Assembly (NCBI GenBank): GCA_963575645.1
Contig: OY754475.1
Location: 2,108,001 to 2,172,000, forward strand
Direction of reading: 5' to 3'
Length of the DNA: 64,000 bases
From: Xanthostigma xanthostigma
Taxonomy: Eukaryota > Arthropoda > Insecta > Raphidioptera > Raphidiidae
Both the position numbers and the translations under genes were made by a program. The notes below the pieces were generated by a model. The model searched no databases. It was not told where the DNA came from and saw only the letters and a list, made by a program, of their open reading frames with translations. This document shows positions 1 to 10,416 of the stretch, in pieces (within the stretch, counting starts at the first letter, position 1; every line of letters starts with the position of its first letter).

Positions 1-182
1 GTAAGTGACCCAAAACTCGATACTTTTTGGGGTAAAAAAAAAAAACTGCTGACCTTGCGTGTTCACACCAAGCCCAAGAGCCTGAATCAAAAAAATATTA
101 TTTGTCTATTTTTGAGGGGCTAAAAATGGGGATATCTTTTTCATGGTGAATGCTTATGCAAACTATGGACACGTTTTATATA

Positions 183-963
183 CAGTATGTAAACACGTAA
201 GGTGCACATAGGGAAATTAGCATTGGGAAAATATACTTGGATCAGAGTTAGCCATGACTGCATTAATTGTTATTTCTATTGAATTATCGTGGTAATCTTG
301 AGGATTTCTATTTTATTTTTATTTTACTTGGCTTTTTTAATAATAAAAAGCTCATATAAATTATTATTTTAATTTTTTTGTACAAAAATAAAACAAAAAA
401 ACAACTCCATCTGTTTGGAAACATTTCATTCAAAAATTGTCTGACTGGTACTTGGATCAGAGTTAGCCATGACTGCATTAATTGTTATTTCTATTGAATT
501 ATCGTGGTAATCTTGAGGATTTCTATTTTATTTTGATTTATTTTTATTTTACTTGTTTTTTTTTAATAATAAAAAGATCCTATAAATCATTATTTTAATT
601 TTTTTGTACAAAAATAAAACAACTCCATATGTTTGGAAACATTTCATTCAAAAATTGTCTGACTAGTATGACGTATGCGCGTTGGTAAATCAGTGACCCA
701 ATGTCTTTAAGTTCCACACGAATAGGCGGAGATATTTGATCTCGCACCATATTTAAGTATTTTTACGAATTTAATGTCCCATTAATAAAAAAGTGCGATT
801 ATGTTGTAATCATTTGAATATTTTCTTCGGTAGTATGCACATTCATTTTGCAAAAGAATATTATCTGTCAAATTGAAAAACAAGATTTTAAAGGCTCACT
901 CTGATCCAGTCATTTTTTCCCAATGTTAATTTCCCTATGTGCACCTTACGTGTTTACATACTG
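183..963. mobile_element. TIR element with TA target duplication (Tc1/mariner-type MITE)
   Basis: The left end CAGTATGTAAACACGTAAGG and its reverse complement at the right end (..CCTTACGTGTTTACATACTG) form inverted repeats of roughly 60-70 bp, running inward to the GATCAGAGT / ACTCTGATC motif. Both ends are flanked by TA (181-182 and 964-965), the target duplication of the IS630-Tc1-mariner superfamily. No transposase frame is present, so it is non-autonomous. The interior holds a tandem duplication of about 215 bp. Confidence 0.75.
234..665. repeat. Two-copy tandem duplication, ~215 bp units
   Basis: Units begin at 234 and 449 with the same TACTTGGATCAGAGTTAGCC string and stay nearly identical to the ATTGTCTGACT string at each end. 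The second copy has a small insertion in the T-rich tract and an ~8-bp deletion near the poly-A run. It lies wholly inside the 183-963 element. Confidence 0.85.
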
Positions 964-1089
964 TATAACGACGCCCCAATAATCTAAGCGCGTAGTTACA
1001 CCCTTCAAACGATTTTTACTTTAAAATTTTCATTTTGAAGTCTAATTTTGTGGAGCCAAAAATGATATAATCGGACTAATTAATTCCAG

Positions 1090-4000
1090 ATACAGCAATG
1101 TATAGAAGAAGAAACATCATCCGAAAATGATTACGACCACCATGCGGATTCATCCGACTATTCGGACCTCAACGCGCTCAACAAAAATCACAATCACGTG
1201 AAATCGTTCCAGCGCGACTTCCATATCGATTCAATGAATCGTCAAATCGATTCCCACGTCGAAATCGAAAACGAGGACGACGAATACGACGACGATAGTG
1301 GTCAAGCGAATGAAACTTGGGAAGAAAATTGGCTGTTCCAAAAAAAGAAAATGAAATCTTCGATTATATCCACACCGGTAGCCATGTTGGTACCGAATCC
1401 GAATACTGATTACCGGGCTCTGATTGGCGATCGTGATGTGGAAGATACGACGGATTTATCCGAAGCTGGATCAGACTTTGAACAAGAGTACGAACAAACT
1501 AACGGCGACTTAAAGTCGATTTTGGTCAAATCGAAAACAATCATCGGTGGCAAAAATGATTTTGGAATTGTTGAAGAATTATTTGATGATGATATCGTGA
1601 ACGTTTATATCGAAATGGAAACGAGACCTAAAAACGCAGACGTCAATCAAGAATTTATTGCCGAAGAAAACAAAACAGAAGCGATGCAAAATGGCGACGT
1701 GAAACAAACTACGAACGAAACAAATAACGATGCTGCAGTTGATGAGAGTGATAAAATAGCTTTTGATATCGACACCACATCAAGTCATGTTAAAAGCAGA
1801 GCACAGAAATGGGATAGTTTTATTGAACGAAATACAAATACCAATAAATCTATTAATTCATCTCCCGATAGCAATAAAAACAACGATCGAGACAACAGCA
1901 AAGTGAGAGCCGAAGTTATTATTATTGACAGTGGTCACGGAAGTTTAAATGAAACCCGGAACACTGCGCTGGCAGACAACACATGTAAGTATAATACGCG
2001 ACACGGATCTAAAAGGTTCGGAAGTTAGTCACAAACAGCGTCGCAAAGGAACGTGCGCTCGTCGGTGATTGGTCGTGATCGCTCGTTGCCTTTGTCGCTT
2101 TCCTGCTTTAAAGTACAGTCTAGTACGCTATTGTCAAGTTGTTATTGTTGTTTTAGTTTTGTTGAGTTGCGAGTTTGTAGTTTTTCAACAGACTGTACAA
2201 GCGCAAGCCCGCAAAGCATCTAACTTCCGAGCCTTTTAGATTCGTGGCGCGTATTTATATATAAAACTAGACGTTATTAAAGACGATATGACAGCGGGCG
2301 CAGTGTCCTCCTTGGCGGCTGTTACGCCATCTTTAAAAATGTCTACCGCAGTCGTAGGTATAGAAACACCAATGGATCACGGCCTACAAGCCCTGAAACC
2401 ACGAAGATTTTGAACACCGCTGGCCGTGAAAGCCTATACACACTTGGATAATGACTAGATTGTTTTTTTTATAGTTTCTAATCTTTGCTTTGATGTGTTT
2501 TAATGTTTTTTTTAATTTGTTCAGTTTCAGAAACTGATTCTGTAGACAGCGGTCCACAGAAAGATAGAGACTATACTGAAAAATATGCCACGATTGGAAG
2601 AAAACACATCGAAGGTCCAATTCCAGCCCCGAGGTAATTCGACTAACTTACTAAATTAATTATTATTTAACTTTTCGCAATTTTAACTTCGTTTGTTAAC
2701 ATTTTTTTAAAAAGGAAAACGCTGGAAAATGGATACAAAAATGATTATGAAGCAGATTCCGGAATCGACATAACCGACGCACCTCCGCGTAAAGGTATTT
2801 ATTAAAATAATAAATCATAATTAAAAAACAACTGACGTCGTGACATTTTTGTTTTCAGGAACAATTGCCGAACGCGAACATTTGAAGTGGCAAAACGCCG
2901 CCCCGATTGCGAACAACCCATATTCAGCTGAAAATATACAAAAACGACTGAGTCAACGATCAACATCATGTTCAGTCCTGCCGTTCGTCAACAAATTAGA
3001 GCCATCCACAAACGGACTTCAAAACGGTCACAAAACACATGAAAAAACTTCGAAAAATTCTCAAAATACCGATATTTCGGCGTCAACACCACTTCTCGAT
3101 AAAATCGATGATAAAGATGACGTGTTCGTTAACAGTACATCGGTACATCCGAAAAACGATCGAAATAAACCCGACAAATGGGAGCAGAGATATAAATCAC
3201 GATTCGGATTCGATACAAGCGAGGAATCACCCGCAAGCCTAAGTCCGGATAACTGGAGAACAGAAAATGACAGTTTGAATCCGGCTAAAGAGATATTATT
3301 AAACGCGCTGTACGAATCGAATTCAGAAAAGGCGAAATCTAGTCCGAATTTAGTAGAGTTGAGTCCTATCAGACGCGATTCGAATTTAAATCGCAGCAAT
3401 TCAAGATTAAGCAATGCGTCTTCGACGCCCAGTCGAAATTCCTTGCAGGATGTTTTTGCTGCAGATATCGACCATTCGGAAAATAAAAGGTTCAGTATTG
3501 CATTTTTTTTTCTCTTAAGATTACATACCGGTAGCCTTAATTTTAGCTTCTTAATTTAAAAAAAAACTCGATGTACCAAGAGGAGTCGGAAGAGACCCTA
3601 TTGGTCCCCTCCTTAAGGACGTAGTCTGGTGTTCGGGTTTTGAAAAAACGAATTTATTGTTTTACATTTTTAGTAAGTATAATACCTATATTGAGAAAAT
3701 ACTGTAAAAATTTTAGACCGAAATATTAAATATTTACAAAACTACAGCATATAGTCGAGAGCAGCAACGGTCTTACGGTAAGACTCTTACCTCAATTGTT
3801 ATCACGTTACCCTTATACTCTCGCAGAGTAGAGCAAACAAATTAACAGAAAACGATGCCTTTGAAGAAACGGAAGGCTTAATATACACCAGGCATAGCTG
3901 ATTAGTGTAAATATTCATTTTTATTTTTTTGTAAGAAATCTGAAATTAAAACTTTAAACGCGTTTTTTCTCAAAACTACGTTTTCTTAAATGGCGCGGGT

Positions 4001-7000
4001 GATTGAAACAATTGTATACAACCGATTGCTTTCAGTTTTGCACAGGATATTCTACACAACAAAAGCTCCGTCCGGTACTAGAATTACTTAATTATAAAAT
4101 TCTATTTTTTTAACCGATTTTCAACGAAAAAATCACGATTTTCTCGTTGTTTTTTTTCTAAAACCCGCCATTTTGTTATTTATCAATAAAAATGTTTATT
4201 TTTAGTACGGGATAGAGCCACAAGCCTACGAAACAATAACCAATTTAATTTTTATAATTCAGTTGACTCCAAGTGACGTTATCACCCGCGCTACCCACCT
4301 ACCTCCACTTAAAGTTGTCTACTTTAGGTTAAAAAAACAATTATAAAATGGCGTAAAATTAATAAAAAAAAAAATTTTTGTCTTAGTTTACGATGTCAGT
4401 AAAAACATGTAACAAAATCGAAAACATCGTACATTATTTTGATACTAAAAAAAAAATTCTGAAATAACGGTTGAAAACGAGCCTGAACATAGGACTACGT
4501 CCTTAACTGGTGATTGTAGAAAGAAGAAACCTTGTTTTTTTCAAAGTGACTTTATGAAACTAAAAATGTTTCAGATACGGTCGGGACTATTATATAAAAG
4601 AAGCAAAAAAGGCTTCGGGAGCAAGACGGATTAATTCCCCTGTGGATTCGTCTGTTACTTCCCCACTTGGATCATTGTCATATGACTCAATTAATAATAA
4701 CGACCAGGTAGGTTTAAAAAAAACAAACGAACTGACAAATCTCGAAGCAGAATTCATACACAATACTCTGCAAAGAAAATTGTTTCGGTCGAGAAATGCA
4801 AGTCCCCAGTTTGTTGAGAATCCTTTGAAGAATTTTATTGAAAATGAACGAAGCGGAAATATCGCTGATTTGAACATTAAAAACGATGACGTTATTTCAC
4901 AAAAGCATAGCGAATCTCACAATAAAACAGTTAGTAATACAAACGATAACAAACTAAATCATTTCGAAACATTTGATAGTGAAAAACAAAATTTTAATTA
5001 TCCCGTTGACAAATTAACTGACATTAAAATAAAAATTAACAATGACTATTTATTGAACGACGACAATTTTAAGTTAAATCGTAGTTTAAAAGAAACTTTA
5101 GAGAGTTTTGTAAAAAGTAATCAAAAACGCACTCATTCACCTTGCAAAGTTTATCAAGAATCTGACGAAGAAAACATTTCCTTGAATGGAAACTATTATT
5201 CGAAAATGCCGCGATCGAGCGAAAATGTAGTTGAAAAGAGTTTCGAAACTTTAGCAAGTCTTCGAAAAACTTCCAGTTTGAGAAGCAACCTTAATACACG
5301 CAAACGAAAAAAAATAAATAACAAAACTTTCGGAGGCAGTATGAGAATTAAAAATGACTATGATTTGTGGTAAAAAATACACCCTGTATATAATATGCAT
5401 GTAGAAATATGTATATAGAAAAAATTCAATTCTGCTAGTAAAATATTTCCAGTATTTTTCATTCGCTGAAAATGTTAATAATTGTACTGAAAGGAACTTA
5501 AACATGCGTAGTTAGTTCCTAATAGATAAATATAGTTAATAAAGCTAGAAATAAGTATTGTTATTATTAAATATTTGTTAAAATAAAAATACAGTTCAAC
5601 ATTTTAACACTATAGTTTTCAATTTAACAAAACATGTACTAAAATTCACGGCCGTTTACCGTATCCTAAAACGGCGGTAAAAAGTTGTGAGACGACTTTA
5701 TAAGCAAAATATTGGCCCGAATTTTATTTTGGTAAGTCAAAAAATTCTTTACGGTAGATTTTAACGTTTCTATTTCATGCTTCATTACTTAGGCAATACT
5801 AACAATACTTGCTTCTAGACAAAAACGGTTACGGGGGTGAAATAATTCTGCATTTTCATATGGTTTTCTTAAGGGTAATAATAATAAAATACCCCTTCAT
5901 CTCCAATTCTTTTAACTCGCCTTAAAAACAGCTATAGCTCTTCCGATGCTACTTTTAAAAATGAAGGACTACAGGTTCTACAAGCGAATTTTTTGAAAAA
6001 CATTTTTGGCTACGTAATACATACATTTTTTTTTTAATTTTTCGTCTGTAGGTTCTGTAATGTGATTGTCAGTCCTTTATTTGGCGATTACCCGAAACTT
6101 TTAGCTCTAAAAATAGCGTCGGAAGATCTGTAACCGAGTACAGTGGGCATTTGTAAAAGTATCATTCGTTACTTTATAAAACTTTCTGTTTCAAAAGCCG
6201 CGATCAAAAAATTGCGCAACAACAAAATAAATTCAACTATTTTTGGTCCGAGAAATAACTAGCAACGCCATTTTGTTATTTCGAACCACTCAAAAATCAA
6301 AATCGGTTGCGCAATTTTCTGACATCAAAAAAAAAAACAGCAAACGGTAAATTATAATCGATTTTAAAAACACTTTTAGGAAAATTCAAAAATTGAAGAG
6401 AAAGTCGCACCGCCAATTAAAAAAATCACAAACAGTATGATTTATCACGCAACTCCGTTGAGAATTATCGATGACGACGACAAAACGAAGGATTTGATAA
6501 GCATGACATCCCCCGACATCGAACTGATATCTTTAGGCAGTAGTGGAGAAAGTTACGGAACTCCCAACAGTTCGTTGGAAGTGCAACGCGTTTACAATAT
6601 CGACAGCCAAAAAATCATTTATCAAGCTCCCAGTCCGGCTGTTCCTTTGAAGTGAGTTTTATTTATTAGTGCTCGTCCACACGCTATTATTTCCAGTCTG
6701 TCGATGAATAGATACTTATTTTATGCGCTCTTACTCAAGAATTCCTTTAAACTAGCCGCTATCCACAGCTTCGTTGAGATGAAACAACAGTAGCGGAGTC
6801 TGCGGCTCCACCGTATTATACTATTATTTGTTGGCTATTTAGTTGAAAACACATGATGAAATTCATTATCTCGAATTCATAAGTCGGCTGAAAAAAATGC
6901 AGGGTACTAAAAAAATAATTTACACGAAGATTTTTATACATTTTATTCATCAAATATTAACACAATATTTGTATATTATCTAAAAAAAACTACGAAAAAT

Positions 7001-9654
7001 CGATAGGAACTTTTTTTTTTTAATTTCGCACAACCAAAACATTGCTTGAAAAGTTGTTGGGCAAAATTTTAGAAGATTTGAAACTTAGTGATGTATAAAA
7101 AATATTCAAAATAATACTGTTCGTGATCGTACTGTAATAATTAACTAGATTCAACTATAGTTGATCAACAACTATTAATAATTATTATGAACACAACTGA
7201 AATAAATACAATTAACAATTTTTGAAAGAACTCAATACAGAAACTGTTTACAGGAATGAAATAGCTAAGCCCGTCGAAAAATCTGAAAGGACAATCAAAA
7301 CCCGAGCTTCTCCATTGGCCTTCATAGAACAAAATCTAATCGATCAAACAAATGAAAATAAACTAATCACAGAAAAATTCAAAACTAGTCAAAACAGCGC
7401 GATATCCGACGCAGGCAGTCAGCAAGTCGAGAGAGAATTTAAAACACCTGAAAACAAAGACGAAAATCAAAATTCGGTACACAAAAATGATTATGAAAAA
7501 GAAGAAGGTAGAGCTGAAAGTCCTGAAAGCTTGAGTTCGATGAGCAATGAAGTGGAAATATTTTATAAAATGGATACAACAGATGGAAATGAAAAACAGA
7601 AAAGGAATGATGAAAACGAAGACAAAATGTTATCAGTTCAGGAATTGAAAAAGAAGTTTTCCTCGCAGTCGGATGAACAGAAAGTGGTACGCAAATCAAA
7701 AATATTTTAAACCATTTTTACCCCAAAACACCAGCATTAATACAGTTGACCCGCGGTAATCCGACAAATTACATACACTAAAGCTGAGAAGTTTGTTTAT
7801 GATATAATTGACATATAATATGCTATGGTTGTCCGATGTCTGTATATACAGGCTGTCCCATTAAGAATGGGACATAGAACAACCGCAGATTCTCCAATTC
7901 AAAATAAAACGATTAAGCGAAATATGCTTAGATAAAATGTTACTCGTTTCCGAAATACGGGGTGTTGAAGTTGAAAACTGAAAAATTATTAATGTCCATA
8001 ATTTTTTTAATACACCGTATAATTTTACTCAAATCGGCACACTTGTTAAATATCATAAAATGCACCTAACAATAAAAAAATTAAAATCTTTGATTAACGT
8101 CTGATTAGAACTCTTCAATAAATAAAATTATCGACCAATTTTTCAGACAATATATTAACAAACAATATAAAAAAATTAATACATTAACGTTAATGTATTA
8201 ATTTTTTTATATTGTTTGTTAATATATTGTCTGAAAAATTGGTCGATAATTTTATTTATTAATAAAAAAATTAGTTCAGTACGCTCTACCAGTGGCGTAC
8301 GGCAGGAGTAAGTAATGCTTGTACCCCTTCTAAATGTTACGCCGCTGTCTAAATTTTAATTTTGACTATAATTTTAATTTTTTTGATATTTTCTAAGTCA
8401 ATAATGTGCACTTGTTAGTTTGTTGTAAAGTCATTGGTTTTCGAGATATTCGCAGTTTTTTTAAGACAAAATTGTAAAAATGAATATTATTAATAATAAT
8501 ACAAATAAAAAGTACATGTCTATCTATCTTTAACTGCGAATATCTCGAAAACCAATGACTTTACAACAAACTAACAAGTGTACATTATTGACTTAGAAAA
8601 TATCAAAAAAAATTAAAATTATAGTCAAAATTAAAATTTAGACAGCGGCGTAACATTTAGAAGAGGTACAAGCATTACTTACTCCTACCGTACGCCACTG
8701 ATAGAGCGAGTAACATTTTATCTAAGCATATTTCGCTTAATCGTTTTATTTTGAATTGGAGAATCTGCGGTTGTTCTATGTCCCATTCTTAATGGGACAC
8801 CCTGTATAGTAACTGATTACAAAATCCACATACTGTGAGAGTTGTTTTTATTTAATGAATTATACAGACGTTAGCTCAATTAATTCAAATAAATAAAATC
8901 GTAACTTACTCTCTAATTGTATAAAGCTGAAGAATTTCTTTGTTTGGTTAAACGCGCTAATCTCAGGAACTACTGGTTCGAATTGAAATTTTTTTTTGTT
9001 GGAAAGTCCATTTATTGAGGAAGGCTATAGGCTATATAATATCACGCTACGACCAATAGGAGCGGAGTATCAATGAAAAAAATATAACTCAAAATTTGTC
9101 CGTCCGATAAAAACTGTAACTCCGATCATCATGAAATTTGGACACAACATTAATCTCGGTAAACTAACGTGCGTACTCATGTCCCTCCCCTATTCGTTCT
9201 TTTGCAACCGGGTGAAACCGGGCACGACCGCTAGTATATGATGTAGGCACTTGGTTAATTAAACTTCAGTTATAGGCGTTGGATTAGAGAGGGGCCGGAT
9301 TACCGCGGGTCAATTGTACTTACATCACAGCAATTTTAGCTATGTATCTTTCGCTATTATAATGTTGAATAGGTTTCCGAATTATTTTTGTTTTAGAAGC
9401 AAGATAAAAAATCGGTGTTACAAAAAATGAAACCGGTTCATAGTCTGACGGCGCGAAGTCTGTCAAAACAGTTCAGAGAAGGCCTAAAAAATTCCCAAAT
9501 AGAACCGAACGTTGCCAAAAAGTCTCCTATTTACGGACAAAATAAATCGCCTGGTCGACCCGAGTCATTTGATGAGGAGACGATAATCACATCATCGGAA
9601 GATTCACTCAAAAAAAGATTAGAGTTTTTTGAGCAGCTCAATAAACAAAGATGA
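1090..9654 (+). CDS. 3' exons of a large gene for an unrecognised, mostly disordered protein (gene 1)
   Basis: Eight exons join in frame with GT/AG borders: 1090 (or 1096)-1984, 2525-2633, 2715-2794, 2859-3489, 4575-4707, 6380-6651, 7254-7683 (or 7686) and 9397-9654, with a TGA/TAA-bounded end after ..EFFEQLNKQR. Phases match at every junction (1, 2, 1, 2, 0, 2, 0). The protein is rich in Asp, Glu, Ser, Asn and Lys and looks intrinsically disordered, with acidic runs near residues 50-60 of the visible part. More ordered-looking blocks are ENWLFQKKK, a VPNPNTDYRALIGDRD block, EREHLKW..NNPYSAENIQKRL, and RYGRDYYIKEAKKASGARR at the exon 4/5 junction. The last two exons contain SVQELKKKFSSQ and HSLTARSLSKQFREGL, short basic helical stretches of a kind seen in cytoskeletal adaptor proteins; that comparison is only an impression. 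I do not recognise the family and assign no function. The 5' part lies outside the window. Introns contain transposable elements. Confidence 0.75.
1992..2257. mobile_element. TIR element (MITE family A), copy 1
   Basis: Ends TAATACGCG... and ...CGCGTATTTA, with an inverted repeat of ~37 bp (ACACGGATCTAAAAGGTTCG / CGAGCCTTTTAGATTCGTGG), flanked by TA. The interior matches the copy at 60936-61247 in the strings GTCACAAACAGCGTCG, GATCGCTCGTTGCCTTTGTC and TTTTTCAACAGACTGTACAA. It sits in the intron directly after the donor that ends exon 1. Confidence 0.8.
3613..4506. mobile_element. Probable TTAA-flanked TIR element in intron 4
   Basis: TTAAGGACGTAGTC at 3613 is mirrored by GACTACGTCCTTAA ending at 4506, with further inverted similarity inward (TGTTCGGGTTTTGAAAA against TTGAAAACGAGCCTGAACA). 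TTAA at both ends is the target of piggyBac-type transposons, but the same bases could belong to the inverted repeat. No transposase frame inside. It lies in the intron between exons 4 and 5 of gene 1. Confidence 0.5.
4575..5373 (+). CDS. Alternative terminal exon of gene 1 (read-through of the exon 5 donor)
   Basis: Exon 5 starts at 4575 after TTTCAG. At 4708 there is a strong donor, CAG|GTAGGT, in phase 0, which fits the phase-0 acceptor at 6380. If the donor is not used, the frame stays open for another 222 codons to TAA at 5371-5373 (..NDYDLW), in sequence that is otherwise stop-rich. An AATAAA at about 5538-5543 could end such a transcript. The extension is Asn/Lys/Ser-rich and low in hydrophobic residues, like the rest of gene 1. 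A donor at 5370 is possible, but its phase leads to a stop when joined to 6380. I infer a composite terminal exon giving a shorter isoform; no transcript evidence is available. Confidence 0.55.
7845..8808. mobile_element. Nested fold-back element
   Basis: Outer arms of about 110 bp (7849-7960 and 8699-8804) start TACAGGCTGTCCCATTAAGA and end TCTTAATGGGACACCCTGTA, flanked by TA. Inner arms (8284-8460 and 8535-8705) start GCTCTACCAGTGGCGTACGG. On the right side the inner and outer arms are continuous. On the left they are separated by ~320 bp (7961-8283) that contain the perfect palindrome 8117-8260. This suggests one long fold-back element whose left arm received a second insertion. No coding sequence. 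Confidence 0.75.
8117..8260. repeat. Perfect 144-bp palindrome without spacer
   Basis: From AATAAATAAAATTATCGACC to GGTCGATAATTTTATTTATT, every base I compared mirrors across the centre (TTAACGTTAA, 8185-8194). There is no loop. A diverged relative with a short spacer is at 15345-15540. It lies inside the larger fold-back element. Confidence 0.85.
8918..9234 (+). mobile_element. Helitron-like repeat (family H1), copy 1
   Basis: Shares ATAAAGCTGAAGA..., CTCAGGAACTACTGGTTC, GGAAGGCTATAGGCTATA and TCCGTCCGATAAAAAC with the copies at 34075-34636 and 52260-52597, and ends GGTGAAACCGGGCACGACCGCTAG. The CTAG 3' end preceded by a small GC-rich hairpin fits Helitron 3' termini. The 5' end is worn. 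Non-coding; in the last intron of gene 1. Confidence 0.6.
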
Positions 9655-10416
9655 AAATTGAAATAAAAAAATAGGCAATCAGTACAAAATTTAGTAATTT
9701 TGCATAATTACGGAACCAAAAATATTGTCCAAAGATGCGTAATTTTTTTATACGAAATTTTACAAAAAAAAGAAGTTAAAAGTTAATATTATCGAAACAA
9801 AAAAAAATATTTTTTGATATTAGAAAGATATAGTACTCAAATATAACATTTTAATGATTAATTTTTAATATTTTTTATTTTTATTAAATTTAAATTTGTG
9901 CCATCAAATACAATTATGTTTAGTATTAACGTAAATAAACAAAATATAATTAATTTTGCCATAACGTAACACCTTAAAATTAATTCGTAGAATATTGATT
10001 AATTCTTGCATTAAACCCCCTAATATTAAAAAAAAATTGTTGATTTTCTAAATATTTATGTTGTTATAAAGTTATTATACAAATATATTATTTGTGTGTA
10101 TTTCTTGCATTTATTTTCCCGATTCTAAAGGAACGCGGTCGAGTTATGCGAGCGCGCCGAGTGTTCCGAACTCGTTAGCCAAGACACTTGAGCGTTCAGT
10201 AAGTTACTGGGGATCAAAGGTCAAAGGTTTCCGGTACTCTCGAGAAATATGTAAATATACAGATGTGATGTAAAAGCACAGATCGGTAGAAGACAGCCGT
10301 ACATAACCTCAAAAGATTGTGACAGCGACGAAGGAAAATTGAAAGTTAAAGAATACAATTTAGAAGCGATAGGATTTATAAAGATATAATGTTCTTACCT
10401 TGTCTTCTGAAGCAGG
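9655..10416. other. Shared 3' flank between gene 1 and the Qng1 gene
   Basis: AT-rich sequence with AATAAA at 9662-9667 and again near 9933; either could serve gene 1. A GC-richer stretch (10128-10240) carries no recognisable feature. Reading the - strand just past the Qng1 stop, CAAG|GTAAGAAC (donor GT at 10398-10397) looks like a splice donor in the 3' untranslated region. Confidence 0.4.

Larger units (their letters stand above)
1..1089 (+). other. Intron sequence upstream of the first visible exon of gene 1
   Basis: The first six bases are GTAAGT, a consensus 5' splice donor, so the window may begin exactly at the start of an intron of gene 1 whose acceptor is the TTCCAG at 1084-1089. 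Most of the stretch is a terminal-inverted-repeat element (183-963). No open frame of note. That the first bases are a true donor is inference, because the preceding exon is outside the window. Confidence 0.4.

Noticed and set aside
7690-7710. Stop codon at the end of the 7222-7710 frame as the gene 1 terminus
   Set aside because: A phase-0 donor (GT at 7684 or 7687) joins it in frame to the exon at 9397, which has a good acceptor and a natural end.
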